Origin: Streptomyces aureoverticillatus
Lineage (GTDB): Bacteria > Actinomycetota > Actinomycetes > Streptomycetales > Streptomycetaceae
Direction of reading: 5' to 3'
Length of the DNA: 64,000 bases
Assembly: GCF_014649395.1 (NCBI RefSeq)
Contig: NZ_BMSY01000006.1
Coordinates: 372,001 to 436,000, forward strand
Position 1 is the stretch's first letter. Every line of letters starts with the position of its first letter. Below the pieces are notes generated by a model that ran no database searches, had not been told where the DNA came from, and saw only the letters and a list, made by a program, of their open reading frames with translations. The position numbers and the translations under genes were made by a program. Below are positions 50,395 through 58,825 of the stretch, in pieces.

Positions 50395-50916
50395 TCAAGC
50401 AGCCCGGGATGTCAGCACAGCCCGGAACATCCCTGGTGCTACGTTTTCCACCTCGCCAAGTTGCTTCATACGGTTGAGGGTCTTGCCTACGGATGAGCGG
50501 ACTGTCGCGTCCGCTCCCGGGCGCACCGCCGCCGCGATATCGGTGATGGACATTGCCTCTTGAGCGGCGCACAGGAGTGTGAGGATCGCATCGCGCATGC
50601 TTCCGTTACGCGGTGGCCCCAGGGCCCGAGTGCCAATGCCCGGGCGCGCATCTTCGGACGAAGGATCCTCGTCGGCGACAGAAACTTCAGACGGACCCTC
50701 CCGGGAAGGCTGGGCGGTTTCCGCGTCCTCGCCAGCGTCCGGCGGCTCTTCGCGGACGTCGGTGGATTCGACGCCCTGGCACATCATCGCGTACACGGCT
50801 TCCAATGTCGCCAACTCGCCGCGCAGTGAAGTGATCAGCTCCTTCACGGCATGCCGGGCCTGGCCGATGTAGACACCCTTGTCTGACGCAGGTGCGCTGG
50901 TCCGGTATCCCGCCAT
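50395..50916 (-). CDS. Hypothetical protein with C-terminal winged-helix-like domain
   Basis: 173 aa. The N-terminal 55 residues look helical (GQARHAVKELITSLRGELATLEAVYAMM, possible coiled coil). The middle is acidic and disordered (Glu/Asp/Pro/Ser). The C-terminal 70 residues, MRDAILTLLCAAQEAMSITDIAAAVRPGADATVRSSVGKTLNRMKQLGEVENVAPGMFRA, have the pattern of a winged helix. It may be a DNA-binding regulator of the cassette. No named family recognised. Confidence 0.6.
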   Translation of the reverse strand: MAGYRTSAPASDKGVYIGQARHAVKELITSLRGELATLEAVYAMMCQGVESTDVREEPPDAGEDAETAQPSREGPSEVSVADEDPSSEDARPGIGTRALGPPRNGSMRDAILTLLCAAQEAMSITDIAAAVRPGADATVRSSVGKTLNRMKQLGEVENVAPGMFRAVLTSRAA

Positions 50917-51194
50917 AGCGAACTCCTAAGGAAGGCCGCTGCCAGTGTAGGGACGGCACACTGTGGCACGCACGCAGTTCCTCTGAGGCGCTATCAAACG
51001 GTCAGCAGTGCGCTCAAGCGCGGCAAGTCCGGTCGGGGTTAGCGCAGGACTCGACCTGTCTTGGCGCAGAGTTGGCTCGCCGGGTTCGTGCGATGCCGCA
51101 CTGGAACTGTGAGACGTGCCACCGCGGAATTCTGACGTGTGGATTCTGTCGAAGCTCCCGGTCTCCGGGAACGTTTGAGCGTTACGGTTTCTTC

Positions 51195-51962
51195 ATGGTG
51201 GATGGCAAGCATCTGTCGGCGACAGAGGCCTTGGCGTCGGTGACGAAGGCCTTGGATGTTCTAGTCCTGGCGTATGACCGGGGGGAAATCGGTGTTACCG
51301 AAACCGCCCGGGAGCTCGGTATCTCACGTTCCACCGCACACCGCATCCTGGTCACCCTGCAGCGCACGGGTTTCCTGCGCCACGATCCTGGCCAGCACGG
51401 ATACTCAGCGGGGCCGCAGCTCGTACGCATGGGACTGGCCGCGATCGCCCAGCTGGACGTCCGACGACAGGCGCGCAGACCCCTGGAGGAGCTCTCCGAG
51501 AAGCTGCAGGAGACGGTGTGCCTGTACTCCCTGGATGCGGCCGTCGTCCGACTACTCGACGGAGTCGAGTGCCGGCATGTCCTGCGCGTCAGCGTTCCGC
51601 TCGGACAGGAGCTCCCCGCCCACGTCACAGCGGCGGGCAAGGCCCTGCTCGCACTGCGCGACCCGGCAGATGTACGCGCGACACTCCCGGCCGCGCTCCC
51701 TGCCACGGCGGCAGGAAGCATCACTGAGTGGCCACTGCTTGAGGTGGAGTTGGAGGAAGTCAGAGTCCGGGGATGGGCGGCAGACCTCGAGGAAAGTGCA
51801 CACGACCTGCACGGCGTAGGCGTGGCCATCCGCAACCGCATCGGGGAACCGCTCGCCGCGATCTCCGTCTACGCACCCGCCGTACGTCTGCGTGAACAGG
51901 ACATGCCAGCGGTTGCCGCGGCCCTACAGGAGACCGCCACCACGATCGCCAGGGCAGAGTGA
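51195..51962 (+). CDS. IclR-family transcriptional regulator
   Basis: 255 aa. The N-terminal winged helix has ASVTKALDVLVLAYDRGEIGVTETARELGISRSTAHRILVTLQRTGFL, and the effector domain has VCLYSLDAAVVRLLDGVECRHVLRVSVPLGQELPAHVTAAGKALLA, the IclR signature. The start at 51195 gives the usual length; an upstream in-frame start at 51072 adds a Cys-rich stretch (CETCHRGILTCGFC) unlike the family, though its CxxC pairs are curious. It lies in the cassette between the two direct repeats. Target unknown. Confidence 0.85.
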   Translation: MVDGKHLSATEALASVTKALDVLVLAYDRGEIGVTETARELGISRSTAHRILVTLQRTGFLRHDPGQHGYSAGPQLVRMGLAAIAQLDVRRQARRPLEELSEKLQETVCLYSLDAAVVRLLDGVECRHVLRVSVPLGQELPAHVTAAGKALLALRDPADVRATLPAALPATAAGSITEWPLLEVELEEVRVRGWAADLEESAHDLHGVGVAIRNRIGEPLAAISVYAPAVRLREQDMPAVAAALQETATTIARAE

Positions 51963-51986
51963 CAGCGGGTGCCGAGGTGCCGGGAC

Positions 51987-52493
51987 TCAAGGCCCCAACG
52001 TGATCCGCCCGTCCGGGATCCATCCCTCCAGGTATCCCGTCAACAGCACATCCACATCTGGCAGATCGCACCGTGTGCACAACTCCTGCCACTGCTCAGG
52101 CCCCGCCCAGCGTGTCGCTCCCCTCCAGGACAGATGCTCCGGCGGATCACCAGCCGCAGCGAGACGAAAGATGAACACGTGCGCCTCTCGACGGCTCCGG
52201 CCTACGGGCACAGGCACCTGAGCCCAACGGCATCCTTCAACGGCGCCCCCGCGCACCGGCATCGCGCCGACCACATCGCGGAGTACGCGCACTGCCGCCT
52301 CACCGTAGGTTTCTGTGGCTCGGACGGATCCTGAAGGGAGGACCCATCGGGGAAGAGCTCCAGACAGGTCGTCTGCCACCAGGGCAACCCGCCCGTCCGA
52401 GCTCAGCACCGCGACGAACACCACCCGCCGCATCCTGGGAGGCGGCACGGCAGGGCGCCCCGAACTCTCGGCAGCGTCCAGGAAAACAGGCAC
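51987..52493 (-). CDS. NUDIX-like protein with degenerate catalytic box
   Basis: 168 aa. RRVVFVAVLSSDGRVALVADD and LPRWVLPSGSVRATETYGEAAVRVLRDVVG follow the fold and spacing of NUDIX hydrolases. The box GX5EX7REUXEEXGU is changed, though: REU is RVL, and the EE metal ligands are replaced (RDVVG). It may bind rather than cleave a nucleotide. Convergent with the IclR gene with 24 bases between stops. The second direct repeat lies just upstream of its start. Confidence 0.6.
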   Translation of the reverse strand: MPVFLDAAESSGRPAVPPPRMRRVVFVAVLSSDGRVALVADDLSGALPRWVLPSGSVRATETYGEAAVRVLRDVVGAMPVRGGAVEGCRWAQVPVPVGRSRREAHVFIFRLAAAGDPPEHLSWRGATRWAGPEQWQELCTRCDLPDVDVLLTGYLEGWIPDGRITLGP

Positions 52494-52511
52494 GGTCCGA
52501 TCCTGACATGC

Positions 52512-52536
52512 GGCCGCTTAACCGGCCACTCGTGTC
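52512..52536. repeat. Direct repeat copy 2
   Basis: GGCCGCTTAACCGGCC then ACTCGTGTC, 23 of 25 identical to 49804-49828 in the same orientation. One mismatch breaks the palindrome. With copy 1 it brackets a 2.7-kb stretch with four genes. Confidence 0.75.
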
Positions 52537-52810
52537 CTGGATCTATGCGAGTTTCATCTCCGAGCTCAATGTGGTGAATGTGATCCGCGCGCCTGGGCAG
52601 CAAGCCGCGCGGATACTGCAACACCGCTGCCTGAGGGCGCGGCGTTGTGGGCACGCGATGCCGCTATTGCCCGGCTGCAGCCTCGCCGGGGAGGACGAGC
52701 AGTCGCCTCGGGACGCGGAGGCGTTGAAGGCACGGCTGCATGCGCCCACCCTCCGAGGCGTGCCCGAACAAGCGCAGCGGCACTGCTCCTCGCTTGTCAT
52801 CACTGCAGAT

Positions 52811-53098
52811 ATGGATGAGACCAAGAAGCTGGAGCACTACCAGAAGGCCTCGCACTGGCGTGACCGACTGGCGGCAACGCTGGCCACCATCCAGGTCTAC
52901 GCCGAGACCAAGGACCTTGCTCAGGCGCGTGGTGGGAGGGCCAGCCCCAAGCTGGCCAACCTTAAGGCGTACTGCACGAGCCAGCCGTTCCCGCTACTGG
53001 CTGAGGACAAGGTGATTCTCAGTGAGGGACAGACCGCCAGCAGCAGCCCTCGAGGCAATACGCAACGAACCCTCCGCTTGCCGACCTGCTCTGGCTGA
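52811..53098 (+). CDS. Small hypothetical protein
   Basis: 95 aa. The first two thirds (DETKKLEHYQKASHWRDRLAATLATIQVYAETKDLAQARGG) are charged and helical with strong third-position GC, as in coding DNA. The last third becomes Ser/Thr/Arg-rich and may be out of the true frame. No family recognised. It could be the remains of a longer gene whose frame continues in 53022-53387. The region 52537-52810 has no convincing gene. Confidence 0.35.
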   Translation: MDETKKLEHYQKASHWRDRLAATLATIQVYAETKDLAQARGGRASPKLANLKAYCTSQPFPLLAEDKVILSEGQTASSSPRGNTQRTLRLPTCSG

Positions 53099-53387
53099 AG
53101 TTGAGCGAAGTGCCGCAGTCGCGGATTTCGGGCGGATAGCTGCGGGGCATCACGGCTTCCGAGGGCTGCTGGATGGTCAATTGCCCAACATCCCGACTCC
53201 ATCAGAACCAGGACATACCACTCCGGCGATCTCGGAAGGGTTCTTTCACTTGCTTGAGCAGCGCCTCGTGGGATCCGATGCCCGAGGACTGTCACTGGGC
53301 TGCCGTAGCCTGACTGGCATGCTGCTCAGCCGCCCCCGCGCGGTCCGAAAGGCGGCGCGAGGGCGGCTGAATTCGGCATGGCTCTAG
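53022..53387 (+). CDS. Doubtful open frame, possible gene remnant
   Basis: 121 codons from GTG 53022. The start (RPPAAALEAIRNEPSACRPALAEVERS) looks protein-like, and the rest is mixed. It overlaps 52811-53098 in another frame, so a frameshifted single gene is possible. No motif recognised. Confidence 0.2.
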   Translation: MRDRPPAAALEAIRNEPSACRPALAEVERSAAVADFGRIAAGHHGFRGLLDGQLPNIPTPSEPGHTTPAISEGFFHLLEQRLVGSDARGLSLGCRSLTGMLLSRPRAVRKAARGRLNSAWL

Positions 53388-53482
53388 GGCGTAGGAACAT
53401 CGTCTGGGTGCTGCCAGCCACTGGGGTGGTCGCCGGATGATGGCTCTGCGTGCGATGCACCCTGCGGAAGAAGGCCGACGCG

Positions 53483-54190
53483 ATGTGGGATGGTCTGAAT
53501 AGCCGTCAGCGTAGCTACTTGCTCGCCTGCTTTCGTGAGGACCAGGAAGCGGAGCGCCGAGCCAGGGCGGCGAGGTCCACTTATCAGGATCCAGGGCCGG
53601 CCTCCGTATGGCGCAAGCTGGCGTTCTCGATCAAAGCCGAGCTTCCGTTCGCGGAGTACACCACGATTCAGAGACGCCTCCGCGACGAGGGCCGCCTTGA
53701 CGCCGGAGCCGGGGCCACCCTGCACGCTCTCGCCCGCAGAGGACTTCTGAGGATCACTGAAGACCGGATCGACGTTCCGGAAGTCGGTCTCGTTACGCGC
53801 GTCCTGGTGGAACTGACCCGTGCGGGCCGGGCATGTGCCCGTGCCGGACTAGGTATTGCCCCTGCGCCGAGCCGTCCCAAGCACCTGCTGTCGGAGTGGC
53901 TGTGGGGCAACCTGGCAAGGGTCGCCGCCGCCGGTCCAGACGGGCTGCCCGAGGACGTGATGGGAGGCAAGGCCAAGTACTACCTCGGTACCGATTACCG
54001 CCCCAACGGCAAGCCGAGTCGGGGGTACATCGATTGTTTCGCCGTTCGTACCGAGAAGGGGCGAGGGACGTTCGTCCTGGAGTACCGGTGGCGGATCACC
54101 GAGGCTGGAAGGCGGCACATCAACGCGTACCGCGTTGCCTATCAGACTGCGTACCCAAACGTCCAGGTCAACTTCCCGGATTCGCTGTAA
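53483..54190 (+). CDS. Hypothetical protein directly upstream of the pPIWI-RE cassette
   Basis: 235 aa. WDGLNSRQRSYLLACFREDQEAE at the start, then FAEYTTIQRRLRDEGRLDAGAGATLHALARRGLLRI, which has the look of a winged helix, and a C-terminal half with YYLGTDYRPNGKPSRGYIDCFAV and FVLEYRWRITEAGRRHINAYR (helix-strand, ending in another helix-turn-helix-like segment). ATG at 53483 follows GAAGAAGG at 8 bases. It is 65 bases before the nuclease gene on the same strand and may be a regulator or accessory of that system. No family recognised. Confidence 0.6.
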   Translation: MWDGLNSRQRSYLLACFREDQEAERRARAARSTYQDPGPASVWRKLAFSIKAELPFAEYTTIQRRLRDEGRLDAGAGATLHALARRGLLRITEDRIDVPEVGLVTRVLVELTRAGRACARAGLGIAPAPSRPKHLLSEWLWGNLARVAAAGPDGLPEDVMGGKAKYYLGTDYRPNGKPSRGYIDCFAVRTEKGRGTFVLEYRWRITEAGRRHINAYRVAYQTAYPNVQVNFPDSL

Positions 54191-54255
54191 CGGCCCCGAT
54201 CACCGCTCGATTGTCAGACCCCTCGTCTATGTTGCCGAGCGTGATGCTCACTTCC

Positions 54256-55545
54256 ATGACCGAGCCGATCAGTCATGACGTAATCCGGCAGATGGTGATG
54301 CGGGCGGCGGCCATGTCGGCCGAGGCCTTCACGAACACCGAGCAGTCTCCCGAAGGCCGCCTTCGCACTCTGATGGAAGGCCACGGGGAGGTCCTCGCCG
54401 CCCGTGGACCCGGCCAGCCGCTCCCCTTCGACACCTTCCTGCAGATGCTGACCGGCGACCTCGCACTCCTCCTCCCTGATGGGGTGCCGCCGGAGGAGAT
54501 GACCGGCGTCCAACTCATCAATGACGACGGCCTGTTCGAAGAGGACCTGTTCGACCTGGACCATGAACAGAGAGAGGTCGCGCGAGCCGTCCAAAAAGCG
54601 ACCCGGGACGGCCGGTCCACTTCCCTCGCGGAACTCGAACAGGAGATGGATCAGGTCACCGTCTTCCTGGGCCTGAGGAAGCGCGGGACCCAAGAGGCCT
54701 ACGTCAAGGGCCGTTCCGACCTGTCTCGTATGCCGGTCGGGACCGAGACGGCGGTGCGGCGGCTGAACCTCCCCAGCGTCGTCGGTCAGTTCTACCGACC
54801 CATCAGCTTCGCTGCGCTCTACGAGCAGTGGTGGTTCGCCTGCCCCGTGTGCCGCTGGCCGATGAAGGTCACCCAACATCGTTCCCGCAAATCGGTCACT
54901 GGCAGGGTCCGCTGCTTCTACCGGCCGCACGCGGAGCTGATGGGGGCCTCCTACACTTTCAAGATCCCTGATGCCGGGAAGCCGCCGTCGCTGATCCCCG
55001 GCGCTCCGCCCCCGGCCCCCACCGGAGCGGCGTCCGTTCTCGCCCCCGACCTGCGAGGGCCCGTGCCGCAGTCGTTGCCGGCCGCTGGGTATCTCGCGCT
55101 GACGCGTGGACCGTGGCGTTACACCACCGTTCCCGGCCTCGTCGAGATCGCCTTGTACGACGCGCTGCGCTCACGCGGTTTCGTTGCCGCCCCTGAGCCC
55201 TACATGAGCCCCGACGCCTTGGGCGTCGGGGCCGACTGTCCCGGCGCCGTCACCGTGTGGCCCTACCAGGATGCCTATGACCTGCACGTGGATGTGTGGC
55301 ACCGCGACGACGTGGAGTCCTTCCCGCTCGACATCAAGGACTTCACCTCGGAGAAGCTGCTGGCGAAGAAGATCCAGGCCGACGGCGGCGACGCGGGTGG
55401 CGCGGAGTGGATTGTCGTCCCCGACCACCGCGAAGCCTCTCTTTCCCTGCTGCGCGGGGTGTGCGAGGAGTTCGGCCTGAACGTGGCCACCGCGGGTGAC
55501 ATGGGCGAGAAGATCTGCAGGAGGGCGGGAGTCCGATGGGCCTGA
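54256..55545 (+). CDS. pPIWI-RE-associated protein: domain Y plus PD-(D/E)XK nuclease
   Basis: 429 aa. The N-terminal half has WWFACPVCRWPM with a CxxC pair (196/199) and RVRCFYRPHAELMGASYTF, fitting the domain called Y in the three-gene island. The C-terminal part (from about residue 290) is a restriction-endonuclease fold: GLVEIALYDALRSRGF, Asp in YDLHVDVW (341/345), the core FPLDIKDF with the D-x-K pair at about 358/360, then EWIVVPDHREASL. It would cut nucleic acid chosen by its partners. Start uncertain (ATG 54229, 54244 or 54256). It overlaps the helicase gene by 10 bases. Identification rests on motifs and gene order. Confidence 0.7.
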   Translation: MTEPISHDVIRQMVMRAAAMSAEAFTNTEQSPEGRLRTLMEGHGEVLAARGPGQPLPFDTFLQMLTGDLALLLPDGVPPEEMTGVQLINDDGLFEEDLFDLDHEQREVARAVQKATRDGRSTSLAELEQEMDQVTVFLGLRKRGTQEAYVKGRSDLSRMPVGTETAVRRLNLPSVVGQFYRPISFAALYEQWWFACPVCRWPMKVTQHRSRKSVTGRVRCFYRPHAELMGASYTFKIPDAGKPPSLIPGAPPPAPTGAASVLAPDLRGPVPQSLPAAGYLALTRGPWRYTTVPGLVEIALYDALRSRGFVAAPEPYMSPDALGVGADCPGAVTVWPYQDAYDLHVDVWHRDDVESFPLDIKDFTSEKLLAKKIQADGGDAGGAEWIVVPDHREASLSLLRGVCEEFGLNVATAGDMGEKICRRAGVRWA

Positions 55546-58500
55546 CAAGCAAGCTCCGCAAGGACGACGCGGCGGTCTTCTGCGCGCTGGCGCTCGCCGC
55601 CCATTATTTCCCCGGTCCGCCCGACGAGCACGGACAGCCCACCGCCAGGTTCAGGCACGCCGCGTTCCTCCTGTCCGGCCAGTACGACAAGTGGTCAGCT
55701 TGGGCGAGCCTCCCGCACGACGAGAAGCAACGCCTTGCCGACGTTCTCGTCAACGCTCCGGGTGAGTTCGCCAGCGCGCCGGCCTTCACACAGGCCGCCC
55801 GCAAAAGACTGGCAACGCCTCCTGCCGGGCAGGCCCCCCAGTTCGTTCCAGTCGGTGAAGCGCCCGTGGCGGAAGCGGCCTCACCCCGGGTCGGAGACCA
55901 TCTCCTGGGCTATGTGGACCGCACCCTGGAACGGGTCCACAAGGATCACCCCCGCTCCAAGCCTGCATCGCCCGCCGGGGCCGGGGTGTGGATGACCCGC
56001 AAGCTCTACGCCGGGGGCATCGGGGAGATCCAGGGCCGCGCCCTCCTCCCCACGTTCGCGGGCAGCTCCGGAACTGATCCGTGCCAGAGCCCGCCGCAGG
56101 TGTACACCGCCGCCCACACACCGAACGTCGAGATCCCTACCAGCGGCCTACTTGACCTCGCCCGGCAGCTGGATCAGCGACTCAAGCCCGAAGGCCGACA
56201 CCTGCACCAGGTCCTCAAGGCGCTCTTCGGTCAGCTCAACACCACGGACACGATCTCTCCGAAGGAGATGATCCGCCTCTGTGCCGGTGCCACCGAGGTC
56301 TTCAACGCCCCCACCGGTACCGGGAAGAGCGTCCTCGTCCGCGTCATGGCGTCGTGGTTCGCCATTAACAAACTGACCCTCGCGATCGTCCTGCCCACCG
56401 TGGAGGCGACACTCGCGGCAGCGTGGGACATCAGCCAGGACCTCGCATTCCTCGGCCACCCCGAGACGTGCACGCCCCTGATGTCACCGTATGGGCTGCA
56501 CGAGCGGGCCATGAAGGTCGCCTCCCGCATCGAGGGCTCGATCGCCGAGCAGTCGGCCAAGATCCGGTGGAAGATCAGCCAGCTCTCCTACGGCTGCTCA
56601 CTGAACCGCTTCACCGAGTCCACGCACCCCTACCCGGCCGGCTCGGAATCCTGCATGAGTCTCTACCCGCTCCCCCCGGTCAAGGGAACCCGACGCTGCC
56701 CGTTCGTGCCGACGTGCGGGAAGTACCAACAACACCACAACGCGTGCACTGCCTCCGTGGTGGTGACCAACCACCACAACTTCATGATGGGCCGGATGCC
56801 CATCGGCATCGACCTCGACGGTCGGCCCACCGACGGCCTGAGCGTGGCCGAGTTCCTGCTGCGCCGCTGCCATGCCTCCCTCATCGACGAGATCGACCAG
56901 TTCCAGTCCACGGCCATCGGCAAGTGCTCCAGTGAGCTGGTCCTGGACTCCCGCCTCGACAAGAAGATCCCGCTCCAGCAGCTCCATGACGAGCTGGGCA
57001 AACAGCTGCCCGCCACGGTCAAGGAACTCGTCCCGCCGGTCACCTACGCCCGCTACCTCACCGAGTTCCTGCTGGCCGCCGTCTGCGAGGGGCAGCTCCA
57101 CCTGCGGCACTACGAGGGCGACGGCGGCCCCGTCGGTGACCGGGCGGGTATGAACAGCACGGGATGGCACATCTCCGGAGGCCGGGACCGCCGCCTGATC
57201 CACCTGCTGTTCCCCGCATCAGGCATCACCAGCGAACACGAGATCCCGCAGGACCTGTTCGACAAGCTCAACGCGCTCAGACCGCCCAAGCCCGGCCACG
57301 ACCCGCTCGACGACCCGCTCAGCACCGTAGAGCTGGAAGACCACTATCGGGAAGTCCGCGGCGTCCTCGGCGACCTTCTCGGCCACCGCGGTACCGATCT
57401 GCTCACCCACGCCCAACACTGCCTGGACGACCTCCTCAGAGACATCGTCAAGAACGAGCACGACCGCGCCGAGGCCGTCGAATTGCTCATCGTGCGCACG
57501 TGGCTGTCCGAGCTGGACGACACCCTCAACGACCTCACCGGCAAGACGGCCCAACTTCGCTCCAGCGGTCTTGCCTCGGCCCGCGCCCTCGCCGAACGCC
57601 TCGAACGAGGCATCGGAGCCAACATCCTCCCGTTCGGCATGCTCGGCCGCGCCCTGTTCGGCTACCGCATCACCGGCATGGACGACCCGGCCAAGACCGG
57701 CGAGCTCACCTCCCAGAGCATCACCGGAGATCCGCACACCTACACCGCCCAGCTGGGAAGCATCGTCTCCCTCGCTCTCGCAGGCGTGGAGCGGCCCGTC
57801 ATGGGCCTGTCGGCGACCGCGTACTTCCCGCAGGCCGTCCGCGAGCACATTCACAGCACTGTGAAGTGGTGGATGACCGACGCCGCGCCGGACAGCATCC
57901 GCGCGAAGAAGCACACCATCACCGACTCCCTCAACAACCCCATCCAGATCTCCGGGCTCCCCCAGAACCTCAAGGCCGCCGCCCTCAAGGCGCTCGGCGA
58001 GAGCCTGTACGACACCCGCATCCACCCCGAGCTCGAACGCTTGGAGAAGGAAGACAAGGACCGCGCCCACGCCGCCGTGGTGGTCAACTCCTACCTGCAC
58101 TGCCGCTACATCGCCCTGGGCATTTACAACTCCGGCAACTACACCGGCGGCCTGTGCGTCGCCGTCCCACCGGACAAGGAGCGCCGCAGCGACCTGCCGC
58201 CGCTGCCCGCCGGCATCATCGAGCTGACACCCGAGGAGTTCGAGACCTTCCCCACCAAGGGAAAGATCCTCGTCGTCCCCATGGCGCGCATCGCCCGAGG
58301 CCTGAACATCGTCATCGGCACCAAGTCAGCGATCACCCCCGTCTACCTGTGCACCCGCCCCCTGGCACTCTTGAGCGATCCTCCGGAGATGTACGCCTCG
58401 GTCAACGCCGCTGGCCTCAACAGCCTGCCGAAGGAGCCCAGCGACGACCCGGTCGCCGCTCTCACAGCGGCACGCACCGAGGCGTGGAGACGTCTCAGCC

Positions 58501-58802
58501 TGATCATGCGCTCCGCGCCCGGCTTCGGGTCGACCCACAAGGTCCTGCAGGAGGAGATCGTCGCAGGCATGGTCGTGGACATGATCCAACTCGCCGGACG
58601 AGCACGGCGCGGCGGAACGGACATGACCCTTCACCTCGTGGACTACGCCTTCCACCGCGACTCCTGGCAGGCCGACCTCGCCAGCATCCTCAAGCGGATG
58701 CACACCAACTGGGACGAGGACGAACGCCGCCGCATGAACGACATCTACCGCGAAGCCCTCGCGGCCTTCCTTGCCTACGCCGGAATCGACCCGGCCGCAT
58801 GA
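55536..58802 (+). CDS. DinG-like superfamily 2 helicase of the pPIWI-RE island (domain Z)
   Basis: 1088 aa. After about 250 residues of N-terminal domain come Walker A FNAPTGTGKSVL (about 258-266), Walker B LIDEIDQF (about 448, DEID in place of DEAH) and motif VI MIQLAGRARRGG (about 1015). Between motifs Ia and II, cysteines at about 353, 371, 387, 393 and 403 (RRCPFVPTCGKYQQHHNAC, then VVTNHHNF) are placed like the Fe-S cluster of DinG/XPD helicases. It would unwind DNA or R-loops for the PIWI protein and nuclease. ATG at 55536 has GGAG upstream within the nuclease gene. It overlaps an alternative start of the PIWI gene (ATGA). Confidence 0.75.
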   Translation: MGLTSKLRKDDAAVFCALALAAHYFPGPPDEHGQPTARFRHAAFLLSGQYDKWSAWASLPHDEKQRLADVLVNAPGEFASAPAFTQAARKRLATPPAGQAPQFVPVGEAPVAEAASPRVGDHLLGYVDRTLERVHKDHPRSKPASPAGAGVWMTRKLYAGGIGEIQGRALLPTFAGSSGTDPCQSPPQVYTAAHTPNVEIPTSGLLDLARQLDQRLKPEGRHLHQVLKALFGQLNTTDTISPKEMIRLCAGATEVFNAPTGTGKSVLVRVMASWFAINKLTLAIVLPTVEATLAAAWDISQDLAFLGHPETCTPLMSPYGLHERAMKVASRIEGSIAEQSAKIRWKISQLSYGCSLNRFTESTHPYPAGSESCMSLYPLPPVKGTRRCPFVPTCGKYQQHHNACTASVVVTNHHNFMMGRMPIGIDLDGRPTDGLSVAEFLLRRCHASLIDEIDQFQSTAIGKCSSELVLDSRLDKKIPLQQLHDELGKQLPATVKELVPPVTYARYLTEFLLAAVCEGQLHLRHYEGDGGPVGDRAGMNSTGWHISGGRDRRLIHLLFPASGITSEHEIPQDLFDKLNALRPPKPGHDPLDDPLSTVELEDHYREVRGVLGDLLGHRGTDLLTHAQHCLDDLLRDIVKNEHDRAEAVELLIVRTWLSELDDTLNDLTGKTAQLRSSGLASARALAERLERGIGANILPFGMLGRALFGYRITGMDDPAKTGELTSQSITGDPHTYTAQLGSIVSLALAGVERPVMGLSATAYFPQAVREHIHSTVKWWMTDAAPDSIRAKKHTITDSLNNPIQISGLPQNLKAAALKALGESLYDTRIHPELERLEKEDKDRAHAAVVVNSYLHCRYIALGIYNSGNYTGGLCVAVPPDKERRSDLPPLPAGIIELTPEEFETFPTKGKILVVPMARIARGLNIVIGTKSAITPVYLCTRPLALLSDPPEMYASVNAAGLNSLPKEPSDDPVAALTAARTEAWRRLSLIMRSAPGFGSTHKVLQEEIVAGMVVDMIQLAGRARRGGTDMTLHLVDYAFHRDSWQADLASILKRMHTNWDEDERRRMNDIYREALAAFLAYAGIDPAA

Positions 58803-58825
58803 CCTCCGAAGGAGAAGCCGTCCCC

